From Burkholderiales bacterium (GTDB lineage: Bacteria; Pseudomonadota; Gammaproteobacteria; Burkholderiales; SG8-41), in contig JAIESJ010000188.1 of NCBI GenBank assembly GCA_019746155.1, positions 1 through 19,048 on the forward strand: DNA of 19,048 nucleotides. Direction: 5' to 3'. The translations under genes were made by a program, and so were the position numbers. Each line of letters begins with the position of its first letter. Positions within the stretch are counted from its first letter, which is position 1. This document shows positions 1 to 7,541 of this stretch, one piece after another. The notes under the pieces are model-generated. The model was not told the origin of the DNA. It searched no databases and saw only the letters and a program-made list of their open reading frames with translations.

Positions 1-1824
1 GTCGGGATTAATCGCCTGACCGACGTCGACCGCGGCAAAGGCGCGCCTGACCTGCACTTCGTTTCCGGCTTCGATTTCAACGATCACCGCGACATAGCAG
101 CCGAGATTCTTGTAGCGCGCGAAACCCAGTCCGCGCCCGCGCACGCCATCGCCCTGCTCGCGCGGCTGCCAGCCGGCCTTGGCCGCAACCGCTTCGATGA
201 CGGCCCGCGCCCGGGCGTCCCGCAGATGGCGCAACCGGAATTCGACCGGATCGGCATTGGCGGCAACGGCCAGTTCATCCATGAACGATTCGATTGCGAA
301 CACGTTGGCATGCGCACCCAGCGATCTCAGCGCCGATACTCGCAGCGGCGCCTCCTTGACGAGGTGATTGGTCACGCGCTGGTTGGGAAACTCGTAGAGC
401 GGGACCGCGTTGCGGTGGCTGCCGCCGGCGGGCAGCGGCGGATTGCCGCCGGGCGGCGCCATCGGCACAGGCTTCTCGAGATGGCTGTTGGCGAGCAGGT
501 TGACGCCCGCTTTGACCCCGGGACGCGAGCTGTGGCCGTGGCTCCACACATCATGCGTCCAGCTTGCGATGTTGCCTTGCGCATCGAGTGCAGCGCTCAT
601 TTTCACCACCATGGGCGAGCCGTACGGCTCCCACGCGAACTCGTCCTCGCGCATCCATTGCACCCGCACCGGCCGGCCGGGCACCGCGCGCGCGAGCAGC
701 GCCGCGTCGAGCGCCACATCGTCGGCACCGTTGTGACCGTAACAGCCCGCACCCTCGGAATGGATCACGACGATATTTTCTTCCGCGACGCCCAGCACTC
801 TCGCCAGATCGCCGCGCAGCGGAAATATGCCCTGGCTGTGCGTCCACACCGTGTATTTGCCGTCCTGGAACCGCGCCACGGCACAGGACGGTCCGATCGA
901 GGCATGGGCGATGTGCGGACGCGTGTATTCCGCTTCGAGCCGGGTCGCCACGGGCACCGCGGACGCCACATCGCCTTTCTCGCTGATCACTTCGTCGTGC
1001 GACGCGCATTCGAGCAGATAGCGCGGATCGCTGTTTCCGGGCAGCGTCGGCCGCTCTTCCCACTGCGCGCTGCGCGCGATGCGGCGTTGCGCGCGTATCG
1101 CCTGCTCTTCGCGCTCGGCGACGACGCCGATGAAATTGCCGTCGCGCACCACCGCCGCCACGCCCGGCATGGCCTGCACTTCGGCGGTGTCCAGAGCGGA
1201 GAGCCGCGCGCCGGGGCCTGGCGGACGCGCGATGCGGCCGTGCAGCATGCCCGGCAATTCCATGTCCTGCACATAGCTCGGCACGCCGGTGACTTTTGCC
1301 GGAATGTCGAGACGCGGCACCGCCGCCCCGACCACGACGTGCCGTTCCGGCGCCTTGGGCGCGACCTCGGCGGTTGCCTCCCGTGCCAGCAGGTCGTCGC
1401 TCGTCAATTCCCAGTAGGTCACGCTGCCGCCGCTGCGTGACGTGATCGTGCCATCCTTGACCGAGAGCTGTTCGAGCGATGCTCCCAGCCTCGCCGCAGC
1501 GCGCGCCAGCAGCAGGTCGCGCGCCTCCGCCGCCGCGTAGCGCAAGGCGATGCCGGATTCCTGGATCGAGCGGCTGCCGGAAGTCATGCCTTCGTTGGGG
1601 CTCACCGCAGTGTCGGCAGGCGCAAGTCGCACGCGTTCGAGCTTGATATCGAGTTCTTCGGCAACCATCTGCACCAGCACGGTAAGGATGCCCTGCCCGA
1701 TCTCGACCTTGCCCGGAAATATGGTGACCGTGCCGTCGCGGTTGAATCGCAACCAGCGGTCAAGCGTACGGTTGTTCTCCAGGCTGCCCGGCAGCTTGCG
1801 TGGCGTAGGGACTGAAGCGCTCAT
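1..1824 (-). CDS. Molybdenum hydroxylase large subunit, IorB/NicB-like (partial)
   Basis: Mo-cofactor-binding catalytic subunit of the xanthine dehydrogenase/aldehyde oxidase superfamily. It most resembles the isoquinoline 1-oxidoreductase beta / nicotinate dehydrogenase large-subunit branch, which hydroxylates N-heterocycles or aldehydes with water as oxygen source and passes electrons to the [2Fe-2S] partner. The frame is open for all 608 codons from the ATG at 1824 to the left edge, so the C-terminus, where the catalytic Glu of the family usually lies, is missing. Visible signatures are FPGKVEIGQGI near residue 38, VWTHSQGIFPLR around 326-337, SEGAGCYGHNGAD around 356-368 and AVDVGQAINPD at the window edge. 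The ATG overlaps the stop of the upstream [2Fe-2S] gene (ATGA), implying translational coupling. The substrate cannot be read from the sequence. Confidence 0.9.
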   Translation of the reverse strand, partial: MSASVPTPRKLPGSLENNRTLDRWLRFNRDGTVTIFPGKVEIGQGILTVLVQMVAEELDIKLERVRLAPADTAVSPNEGMTSGSRSIQESGIALRYAAAEARDLLLARAAARLGASLEQLSVKDGTITSRSGGSVTYWELTSDDLLAREATAEVAPKAPERHVVVGAAVPRLDIPAKVTGVPSYVQDMELPGMLHGRIARPPGPGARLSALDTAEVQAMPGVAAVVRDGNFIGVVAEREEQAIRAQRRIARSAQWEERPTLPGNSDPRYLLECASHDEVISEKGDVASAVPVATRLEAEYTRPHIAHASIGPSCAVARFQDGKYTVWTHSQGIFPLRGDLARVLGVAEENIVVIHSEGAGCYGHNGADDVALDAALLARAVPGRPVRVQWMREDEFAWEPYGSPMVVKMSAALDAQGNIASWTHDVWSHGHSSRPGVKAGVNLLANSHLEKPVPMAPPGGNPPLPAGGSHRNAVPLYEFPNQRVTNHLVKEAPLRVSALRSLGAHANVFAIESFMDELAVAANADPVEFRLRHLRDARARAVIEAVAAKAGWQPREQGDGVRGRGLGFARYKNLGCYVAVIVEIEAGNEVQVRRAFAAVDVGQAINPD

Positions 1825-2282
1825 GCTGCTTGCTCAATCACGCGACGGATGGCGCGCAGAATGCGATGGTGCGTGCCGCAGCGGCACAGGTTGCCCTCGA
1901 GCGCCTGCCGGATCTCGGCGTCGCCGGGTTTGGGATTGGCATCGAGCAGGGCCTTGGCCGACATGATGATGCCGCTCACGCAGTAACCGCACTGCGCTGC
2001 CTGCTCGGCAATGAACGCCCGCTGCAGCGGATGCGGTTGGCCGATGCTGCCCAGGCCTTCGATGGTGGTGATCGATTTGCCCGCCACCGCCGACACCGGA
2101 ACATCGCACGACTGCACCGCTTTGCCGTCGATGATGACCATGCATGCGCCGCACAAGCCGGCGCCGCAGCCGAAGCGCGTGCCCTTGAGCTTGAGATCGT
2201 TGCGCAGCACATAGAGCAGCGGCGTTTCCGCGTCCGCCGGAACTTCGTGTGACGTGCCGTTGACTGTGATGGTTAAGGCCAT
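1821..2282 (-). CDS. [2Fe-2S] subunit of molybdenum hydroxylase, IorA/NicA-like
   Basis: Small iron-sulfur subunit, 153 residues, normal for the family. It transfers electrons from the Mo centre through two [2Fe-2S] clusters. The N-terminal plant-ferredoxin-type cluster ligands are C39, C44, C47 and C59 (motif GCGAGLCGACMV). The C-terminal helical-bundle cluster ligands are C98, C101, C133 and C135 (QCGYC and NLCRCGTH). All eight cysteines are present. It is the first gene of a two-gene minus-strand operon, and its TGA overlaps the ATG of the Mo subunit by one base on each side. No clear Shine-Dalgarno is visible before the ATG at 2282. No FAD subunit is next to it, as in the IorAB/NicAB type, where electrons usually go on to a cytochrome c rather than NAD; that last point is family knowledge. 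Confidence 0.93.
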   Translation of the reverse strand: MALTITVNGTSHEVPADAETPLLYVLRNDLKLKGTRFGCGAGLCGACMVIIDGKAVQSCDVPVSAVAGKSITTIEGLGSIGQPHPLQRAFIAEQAAQCGYCVSGIIMSAKALLDANPKPGDAEIRQALEGNLCRCGTHHRILRAIRRVIEQAA

Positions 2283-2450
2283 AGGATTGCCGCATGCCGC
2301 CGCGCGCTCCGCATCATGGCGCGCAGGTCGGCCCTCGTGTTATTTAAACTCATCCAGAAAAAACAAAAGGTTATCGACGCTTGACCCCCCCGGCCCCGGC
2401 GCTCGTCGGGAACCCCGGTCGGCCGTCTCGTTTTTTGCTTTTTTTGGGTC

Positions 2451-2484
2451 TATACTAAAAGCGCGTCCGACCGTTGAAAGGAGG
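2451..2484 (+). promoter_or_regulatory. Putative -10 element and Shine-Dalgarno of the YdcH-like gene
   Basis: A TATACT hexamer at 2451-2456 follows a T-rich stretch (2431-2445) and fits a sigma70 -10 box. No good -35 is seen at the right distance. AAAGGAGG at 2477-2484 is a near-perfect Shine-Dalgarno, 9 bases before the ATG at 2494. It fixes the start of this short gene against the much longer upstream-extended frame. Confidence 0.45.
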
Positions 2485-2493
2485 ATTCCGCCC

Positions 2494-2703
2494 ATGATAA
2501 TCACCGCAGACGTCGAAGAGCTCAAACAACGGATCAATCAATTGCATATAGAGCATCGCGACCTCGACGATGTCATCTCCCAGTTATCACAAAGAAACGC
2601 CCAGGATCAACTTCAGCTGCAGCGCCTCAAAAAAAGAAGACTATACCTCAAAGACCAGATTGCAATGCTCGAGCGCCAGCTCACGCCCGACATCCGGGCC
2701 TGA
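2494..2703 (+). CDS. YdcH/DUF465 family small coiled-coil protein
   Basis: A 69-residue, almost wholly helical, charged protein with heptad-like leucine/isoleucine spacing from about residue 9 to 63. The DUF465 (YdcH) signature is visible as HRDLDDVISQL (21-31) and LKKRRLYLKDQI (45-56). The function of the family is unknown. The open frame extends upstream to 2254, but the strong AAAGGAGG at 2477-2484 selects the ATG at 2494, and the usual family length of about 70 residues agrees. It stands alone between divergent and convergent neighbours, with its own -10-like box, so it is probably monocistronic. Confidence 0.8.
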   Translation: MIITADVEELKQRINQLHIEHRDLDDVISQLSQRNAQDQLQLQRLKKRRLYLKDQIAMLERQLTPDIRA

Positions 2704-2806
2704 ACGTTGCACTCGCCGCGGGTTCTGCAAAGCAGGCGGCGCCACGCACCGGCGTGCCGGGATATTTGGCGCACTCTTGCCCCGCATCGCGACATTCCGA
2801 TCCCCT

Positions 2807-3319
2807 TTATCTTTCCGCCGTCCGCCTCATTCCCAGCAGGGCCAGAAACACGGCGAATATTCCCAGCAACACGAACCACACCAGCGACCAGCCCGCGATG
2901 GTCAGGCCGAGAAAGGTCCATCCCGCTTCCGCGCACTCGCCCGACCCTGCCAGGATCTTGTCGAGCGCGCGGGACAGCGGAAATTTCCTGAGCATGTATT
3001 CTAACCCGGGGCCGCATTCCGGCACCTGGTCTTTGGGCAGGTGTTGCAGCCACACATGACGGGTGGCGATCGCCGCGCCGACGCTCGCCGCCACGAACAG
3101 CACGCCGCCATAGATTATGCCGCCGATTTTTCCCGGCCCGTGCAGGGCGGCGATCAGAAACACCGCCATCAGCGCGATGAAGACGACGCGCTGCAGAATG
3201 CACAGCGGGCACGGCTCCTGCTGCTCGAGGTACTGCAGATACAGCCCGAATCCGAGCAATCCGGCGCATACCAGAAAGCCGACGAGATAACCGAATCGCG
3301 GTGTCATGAATCTGTTCAT
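2807..3319 (-). CDS. dsbB: Disulfide bond formation protein B (DsbB)
   Basis: Inner-membrane quinone reductase that reoxidises periplasmic DsbA. Counting from the chosen start, the protein has 170 residues and four hydrophobic helices. The first periplasmic loop carries the redox pair C37-P-L-C40, followed by ILQR. The second loop carries C102 and C129 (VPECGPGLEYML and GSGECAEAGW). The frame is open to a further ATG at 3361, but the 14 extra residues are polar and do not fit the family, in which the first helix begins within about 10 residues. No start has a convincing Shine-Dalgarno, and ATG 3307 is also possible. It is divergent from the arfB-like gene. Confidence 0.92.
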   Translation of the reverse strand: MNRFMTPRFGYLVGFLVCAGLLGFGLYLQYLEQQEPCPLCILQRVVFIALMAVFLIAALHGPGKIGGIIYGGVLFVAASVGAAIATRHVWLQHLPKDQVPECGPGLEYMLRKFPLSRALDKILAGSGECAEAGWTFLGLTIAGWSLVWFVLLGIFAVFLALLGMRRTAER

Positions 3320-3417
3320 ATGCAAGCGAACAGCCGTCGAGACATGTTTTTCCCCCACCATCTAAGTGTAGAACGCAATCGATGGCATAAGTTTACCGAA
3401 CTTTGTAGACTCTCAAC

Positions 3418-3840
3418 ATGATTCCGGTAACGCGCTATATCGCGCTTGACGAAACCGAGCTCGAGGAGCGCTTCATTCGCGCCCCCGGCCCCGGCGGGCA
3501 GAACGTCAACAAGGTCGCCACCGCCGTGCAGTTGCGCTTCGACGCGGCGCATTCCCCGTCGCTGCCCGCGCCGGTGCGGGAACGGCTGATTGCGCTCGCC
3601 GGCAGGCGGATCACCGTGGAGGGCGTGCTGGTGATCACCGCCCAGCGTTTCCGCACCCAGAGCCGCAACCGCGCCGATGCGCTGGAGCGCCTGCTCGATC
3701 TGGTGCGCGCCGCGGCGCGGCCACCCAAAAGCCGCAAACCCACGCGCCCCACCCGCGCTTCGAAAATGCGGCGGCTTGCCGACAAGCGGCGCCATGGCGA
3801 GCTCAAACGCGGGCGTAGCCCACGTCTAGATTCCATATAA
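3418..3840 (+). CDS. arfB: Alternative ribosome-rescue factor ArfB (YaeJ)
   Basis: A codon-independent peptidyl-tRNA hydrolase of the class I release-factor family that frees ribosomes stalled at mRNA ends. The protein has 140 residues, the usual length. The catalytic GGQ is at residues 26-28 within the PGPGGQNVNKVATAVQLRF motif. There is no stop-codon recognition domain. The C-terminal tail (about 100-140) is Lys/Arg-rich, as expected for insertion into the empty mRNA channel. No Shine-Dalgarno precedes the ATG at 3418, and the spacer to the divergent dsbB is about 100 bases. The TAA stop ends at 3840. Confidence 0.95.
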   Translation: MIPVTRYIALDETELEERFIRAPGPGGQNVNKVATAVQLRFDAAHSPSLPAPVRERLIALAGRRITVEGVLVITAQRFRTQSRNRADALERLLDLVRAAARPPKSRKPTRPTRASKMRRLADKRRHGELKRGRSPRLDSI

Positions 3841-3995
3841 TGAAACAACGATGGAAACCATTGACGCCGCTGCCGGCATCCGCCTACACTGCCGCGCGAA
3901 TTACCCCGGCATAGCGGGCGGAATAAATATGAGCTTGTGCTTGTTACATGTATCGGTTTACCGGCTTTTTTGTCCACCAATCTGGGAGATACCGC

Positions 3996-4451
3996 ATGAA
4001 GAAAATCATTACTGGCAGCGTATTAGTCGCCATCGGCTTGTCCCTGGTCGGCATTGCGCAGGCGCAGGTCAAGCCCGAAACATTGGTCAAGCAACGTCAG
4101 GCGGCGATGACCTTGCAGGGCAAGTACTTCGGTCCGCTGGTCGGCATGGCTCAGGGCAAGATTCCGTATGACGCAAGCGTGGTTGCGCGCAATGCGGCTT
4201 ATCTCGACACGCTGAGCAAAATGCCGTGGGACGGCTTTGCGGCCAGCACGAAAGACCTGAAAAGCGGGGCGCTGCCGGCGGTTTTCACGGACACGGCCAA
4301 GTTCAAGGAGGCCCAGAATCGGTTCGAGAGCGAAGTTACCAAGCTCGCCTCGGTGAGCAAGGGCGGCGATGAAGCAACCGTGAAAGCGCAGATCCAGGCG
4401 GTCGGCAAGACTTGTGGCGGATGCCACGAATCGTTCCGCGAGAAGCAGTAG
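3996..4451 (+). CDS. Periplasmic class II cytochrome c (cytochrome c' / c-556 type)
   Basis: A 151-residue exported protein. The signal peptide covers residues 1-23, with a hydrophobic core about 5-20 and a cleavage site after AQA. The haem-binding motif is near the C-terminus (C140-G-G-C143-H144), the hallmark of the four-helix-bundle cytochrome c' family. RQAAM at residues 34-38 lies where the sixth ligand is found in low-spin c-556 types, so a six-coordinate electron-transfer role is possible; this is inference. GGGAG at 3984-3988 is 7 bases before the ATG and excludes the longer frame from 3948. A terminator follows at 4472. High-spin cytochromes c' bind NO or CO; which type this is cannot be settled by reading. 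Confidence 0.92.
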   Translation: MKKIITGSVLVAIGLSLVGIAQAQVKPETLVKQRQAAMTLQGKYFGPLVGMAQGKIPYDASVVARNAAYLDTLSKMPWDGFAASTKDLKSGALPAVFTDTAKFKEAQNRFESEVTKLASVSKGGDEATVKAQIQAVGKTCGGCHESFREKQ

Positions 4452-4471
4452 CCCGCCGTCATTTCCAAATC

Positions 4472-4500
4472 AGCCCCGCTGCGGCGGGGCTTTCACTTTT
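4472..4500 (+). terminator. Rho-independent terminator after the cytochrome c' gene
   Basis: A perfect 8-bp stem (AGCCCCGC 4472-4479, GCGGGGCT 4484-4491) with a TGCG tetraloop is followed by a T-rich tail (TTCACTTTT). It starts 20 bases after the stop codon and ends 16 bases before the GTG of the next gene. The diheme cytochrome therefore depends on read-through or on a promoter overlapping this region. Confidence 0.85.
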
Positions 4501-4516
4501 CAGGAACGCAGAAATC

Positions 4517-5389
4517 GTGCTGACTCGCATACGATGGGCGCTGCCGGCAGGCGTGCTTGCCCTGCTGCTCGGTACAGCGATCGAAAGCGCATCGGCGCAG
4601 GGTGACGCGAAGCGCGGACAATATCTGGCGAAAGCCGGTGGCTGCCTCGCTTGCCACACGGCAGAAAAGAAGGACGCCGCCCCTTTCGCAGGAGGCCGCG
4701 CGCTCAAGACACCTTTCGGAACTTTTTACGGGCCGAACATCACGCCGCATCCGCAGGCGGGGATCGGGCGCTGGACGGAGGCGGATTTCGTCCGCGCGAT
4801 GCGCCTGGGCCGCCGTCCCGACGGCGCCCACTACTTTCCGGCGTTTCCCTACACCTCGTTTACGCGGATCGTCGACAGCGATTTGCGCGACCTCTGGGCC
4901 TTTCTGCGCACGCTCCCGCCGAGCGCCCGACCCAATCAGGAACACGACCTGCATTTTCCCTTCGGCTGGCGCTTTCCCCTCGTCATCTGGAAGTGGCTGT
5001 TCTTCACGCCCGGCCCCTACACAAGCGACACACGGCTCACGCCAGCCGCCAACCGCGGCGCTTACCTGGTCCAAGCGCTCGGCCATTGCGGCGAATGCCA
5101 CACACCGCGCAACTTCCTAGGCGGAGCGCAGCAAAACCGTTCCCTCGCCGGGGGCAAGGGGCCCGACGGCAAACGCGTGCCGAACCTGACGCCGACGAGA
5201 CTCAAGAAGTGGAGCGACGGGGAGCTGAAGGATTTCCTCGTGACCGGCATCACGCCGGACGGCGACGTTCCCGCCGAGGCCATGGGTGAGGTGATCCGCA
5301 ACACCACCAGTCAGCTGACGCCCGAAGACCTTGCGGCATTGATAGCCTACCTGCGCTCGCTGCCGCCGCTCGCCGACGAACCGCGCTGA
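4517..5389 (+). CDS. Diheme cytochrome c, dehydrogenase electron-acceptor type
   Basis: A 290-residue exported protein with two class I cytochrome c domains. The signal peptide runs to about residue 27 (ASA-Q). Haem sites are C43-L-A-C46-H47 and C191-G-E-C194-H195. The sequence FPAFPYTSFT (107-116) and the repeated domain ends (DLWAFLRTLPP, ALIAYLRSLPP) match the cytochrome subunits of periplasmic alcohol/gluconate-type and molybdenum dehydrogenases. Those usually have three haems; here there are two. M256 is a candidate axial ligand of the second haem. The GTG at 4517 is chosen because AGGA (4502-4505) lies upstream and a signal peptide starts at once, while the longer frame from 4412 overlaps the cytochrome c' gene and its terminator. 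A partner role for the nearby Mo hydroxylase is only a guess. Confidence 0.88.
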   Translation: MLTRIRWALPAGVLALLLGTAIESASAQGDAKRGQYLAKAGGCLACHTAEKKDAAPFAGGRALKTPFGTFYGPNITPHPQAGIGRWTEADFVRAMRLGRRPDGAHYFPAFPYTSFTRIVDSDLRDLWAFLRTLPPSARPNQEHDLHFPFGWRFPLVIWKWLFFTPGPYTSDTRLTPAANRGAYLVQALGHCGECHTPRNFLGGAQQNRSLAGGKGPDGKRVPNLTPTRLKKWSDGELKDFLVTGITPDGDVPAEAMGEVIRNTTSQLTPEDLAALIAYLRSLPPLADEPR

Positions 5390-5454
5390 CTCGCCACCGG
5401 TAAGGCGTGACTGGTGACCCGTGGCGGCTGATGTGTAACTCATGATTCGTTCCC

Positions 5455-5484
5455 TTCACCCTTCACCCGTTCACGCATTCACTG
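5455..5484. repeat. TTCAC heptad tract at the 3' end of the phosphoesterase gene
   Basis: TTCAC units begin at 5455, 5462, 5470 and 5478, a spacing of 7-8 bases. On the minus strand this reads GTGAA repeated, and it supplies the TGA stop of the metallophosphoesterase gene (5471-5473). The same kind of tract recurs in the nuo spacers. Confidence 0.7.
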
Positions 5485-6247
5485 TCACGGTGTGGGTAAT
5501 GAGCTCCGCGCCGTTCCAGTAATGCACCTGATAGGCAGGCGGTTCGTTCGCCGAGACAACGAAACCGCTTTCCAGAAAATTCAGTGTCGCCTGAAACGCC
5601 GTGCTGGGACAGATCGAAACCGTGGTGCCGCGCCAGCGCGCCTGGATGCCGCGGTGCACGTGGCCGCAGACGATGCGCTCGACCTGGTGATGGCGCTCGA
5701 TGATGTCGCCCAGCCGCCTAGCGCCGGCATCGCTCAACGCCATCGCATCCAGATAACGCATGCCGGTCTTGAACGGCGGATGGTGCATGAACACCAGCGT
5801 CGGTTTATGCGGTTCGGTCTCAAGCGTTGCCTCGAGCCAGTCGAGTTGTTCCGCGTCAAGGTCGCCGCCGGATTCGCCCGTCACCGTGGTGTCGAGCGCA
5901 ACCAGCCGCACGTCATGCTTATCGACGACGTAACGCACCGCCTGGCCGGGGCAAGGCAGATACGCGTGATCATGAAATTCAGCGCAGAGCGCGGCACGCT
6001 CGTCATGGTTGCCGGGGATCAGGTAGACCGGCATGCCGAGAGGCGCAAGCAGGCCACGCAGGCGTTGATACTCGCCGGCAGTGCCGCCATCGACCAGGTC
6101 GCCGGAGGCCAATACCACATCGGGCAGCGGCGCGAGCTGCATGATATGGGCCACGCAACGCGCAAGATTTGCCGAGGTATCGAAACGGCCGAAGGCGAGC
6201 TTGCCCGGCGGCATCACGTGCAAATCCGAAATCTGGGCGATGAGCAT
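5471..6247 (-). CDS. Calcineurin-like metallophosphoesterase, CpdA/Icc type
   Basis: A 258-residue cytoplasmic phosphoesterase of the class III cyclic-nucleotide phosphodiesterase type (CpdA/Icc). The dinuclear-metal ligand set is complete: D8 and H10 (ISDLH), D50 (ASGDLVD), N80-H81 (IPGNHDE), H155 (FMHHPPF), and H196 and H198 (GHVH). The likely substrate is cAMP or a related phosphodiester, but the family also contains other activities, so no symbol is given. No Shine-Dalgarno is clear before the ATG at 6247. The C-terminus and stop run into the GTGAA heptad tract, so the last few residues may be shaped by the repeat. It may form a unit with the Aas-like gene 76 bases upstream on the same strand. 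Confidence 0.85.
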   Translation of the reverse strand: MLIAQISDLHVMPPGKLAFGRFDTSANLARCVAHIMQLAPLPDVVLASGDLVDGGTAGEYQRLRGLLAPLGMPVYLIPGNHDERAALCAEFHDHAYLPCPGQAVRYVVDKHDVRLVALDTTVTGESGGDLDAEQLDWLEATLETEPHKPTLVFMHHPPFKTGMRYLDAMALSDAGARRLGDIIERHHQVERIVCGHVHRGIQARWRGTTVSICPSTAFQATLNFLESGFVVSANEPPAYQVHYWNGAELITHTVTVNA

Positions 6248-6323
6248 CTGTAATTAAAAATGACAACCCGGACGCTATGCCGATATATCCGGTTTGGGAA
6301 ATATGTCGCAACGCCTGTAGGCA

Positions 6324-7541
6324 TCAGGCCTGCCGCGTTATGTGCTCCAGCGTCACGTAATCGGTCTTGCCGCTGCCCAGCAGCGGCAGCGCAGCGACGT
6401 GCACGATGCGGCGCGCCACCGCCAGTTCCTGCGCACCCAGCTGCTGGGCCGCTTTTTGCAGCATGATGCGGTCGAGCTGGGGAGCGGTGGTAAACAGCAC
6501 CGTGCTCTCGCCTCTGCCCGCAATCTGTTCCACCGTCGCTGCGTGCTTGTGAGCGGGCGCGGCCTGGTAAGCGATGCGTTCGACGAGATCCAGCGACACC
6601 ATTTCTCCGGCAATCTTGGCGAAGCGCTTGACTCGCCCGACTACGGTGATAAAACCGTCGTCATCGACCGCCACCACATCGCCGGTGTTGTACCAGCCTT
6701 CCCCGACCTCCGAGCGCGGCGGATGCAGCACGCCCGGCTGCTCGTAGAAGTAATAACCGCGCATGAGATTGGGGCCGCGCACGTGCAATACAGCGCCGTC
6801 GCGGATGCCTGGCATTTCGATCAGCCGGTATTCGATGCCCGGCAGGAAGCGGCCCACCGTGCCCTCACGGAAGCAGAGCGGCGTATTGAGCGCCATCGCC
6901 GGTCCGCATTCGGTCGCGCCGTAGCCTTCCATGATGCGCAGGCCGAATTTCTTGAGCCACAGTTCCGCAACCTCGGACTGGAGCTTCTCGCCACCGGAGA
7001 CCACGACCCTCGTCCGGTAAAAATCGTAGGGATGCGCCTGGCGCGCGTAATGGCCGAGGAAAGTGCTGGTGCCGAAGACGTAGGTGCAGTCGCGCGTGTA
7101 AGCCAGCTCGGGAATCGCACGATAGCGCAGCGGTGTGGTATAGAGGAACAGGCGCGTGCCGGTGACGAGCGGCATCAGCGTGCAGGCGATGAGCCCGTAG
7201 GTGTGGTACATCGGCAACGCGTTGAGATACTTGTCGTTCGGCCCGAAATCGATCACCGCCTGCATTTGCGCCACATTGGCAAGGATTGCGCCATGGCTTA
7301 ATGCCACGCCTTTCGGCCGCGATTCCGAGCCCGAGGTGAACAGCACCACCGCCGTCTCTTCTGGATCGGTCGCCCTGATCACGGCACGCGGCCGGGGGAG
7401 CGCCCTGCCGATGAGCCACAGCTTGTCACCCAGTCCCAGACCCGCACGCAGATCCTCCACATAGACGAGGTTGACGCCGGCAAGCGCCCTGATGCTCGAT
7501 TCGAGCCGCGCCCTTTCGACGAAAAGGCGGGAAGTGATCAC
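6324..7541 (-). CDS. Aas-like acyl-ACP synthetase, 3' part of a frameshifted gene
   Basis: The adenylate-forming half of a bifunctional acyltransferase/acyl-ACP synthetase. It shows the AMP-binding loop (LFTSGSESRPKGVALSH), YGATECGPA, GWYNTGDVV and the C-terminal LLGSGKTDYVTL, closely matching my memory of E. coli Aas in order and spacing. It activates free fatty acids with ATP. As read, this frame opens only at a GTG (7541) just after the frameshift and lacks the PlsC domain and the start of the synthetase domain. Removing one base from the C6 run at 7568-7573 joins it in frame to the upstream half, giving about 710 residues, near the 719 of E. coli Aas. Independent translation of this part is doubtful because no Shine-Dalgarno is seen. 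Confidence 0.88.
   Translation of the reverse strand: MITSRLFVERARLESSIRALAGVNLVYVEDLRAGLGLGDKLWLIGRALPRPRAVIRATDPEETAVVLFTSGSESRPKGVALSHGAILANVAQMQAVIDFGPNDKYLNALPMYHTYGLIACTLMPLVTGTRLFLYTTPLRYRAIPELAYTRDCTYVFGTSTFLGHYARQAHPYDFYRTRVVVSGGEKLQSEVAELWLKKFGLRIMEGYGATECGPAMALNTPLCFREGTVGRFLPGIEYRLIEMPGIRDGAVLHVRGPNLMRGYYFYEQPGVLHPPRSEVGEGWYNTGDVVAVDDDGFITVVGRVKRFAKIAGEMVSLDLVERIAYQAAPAHKHAATVEQIAGRGESTVLFTTAPQLDRIMLQKAAQQLGAQELAVARRIVHVAALPLLGSGKTDYVTLEHITRQA

Noticed and set aside
226..1440. Long plus-strand open frame of 404 codons
   Set aside because: It is the antisense shadow of the Mo hydroxylase gene, His/Arg-rich with no domain; the minus frame shows clear family motifs throughout.
2254..2493. 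Upstream extension of the YdcH-like frame
   Set aside because: The strong Shine-Dalgarno at 2477-2484 and the usual family length select the ATG at 2494; the extension has no homology-like character.
3954..3974. Small CGGT-TT-ACCG hairpin followed by T6 upstream of the cytochrome c' gene
   Set aside because: A stem of only 4 bp is too weak to call a terminator, and it lies in the leader of an expressed-looking gene.
5392..5426. CGCCAC / GTGGCG inverted repeat after the diheme cytochrome gene
   Set aside because: The stem is short with a long loop and no T-run; it more likely belongs to repeat-like spacer DNA than to a terminator.
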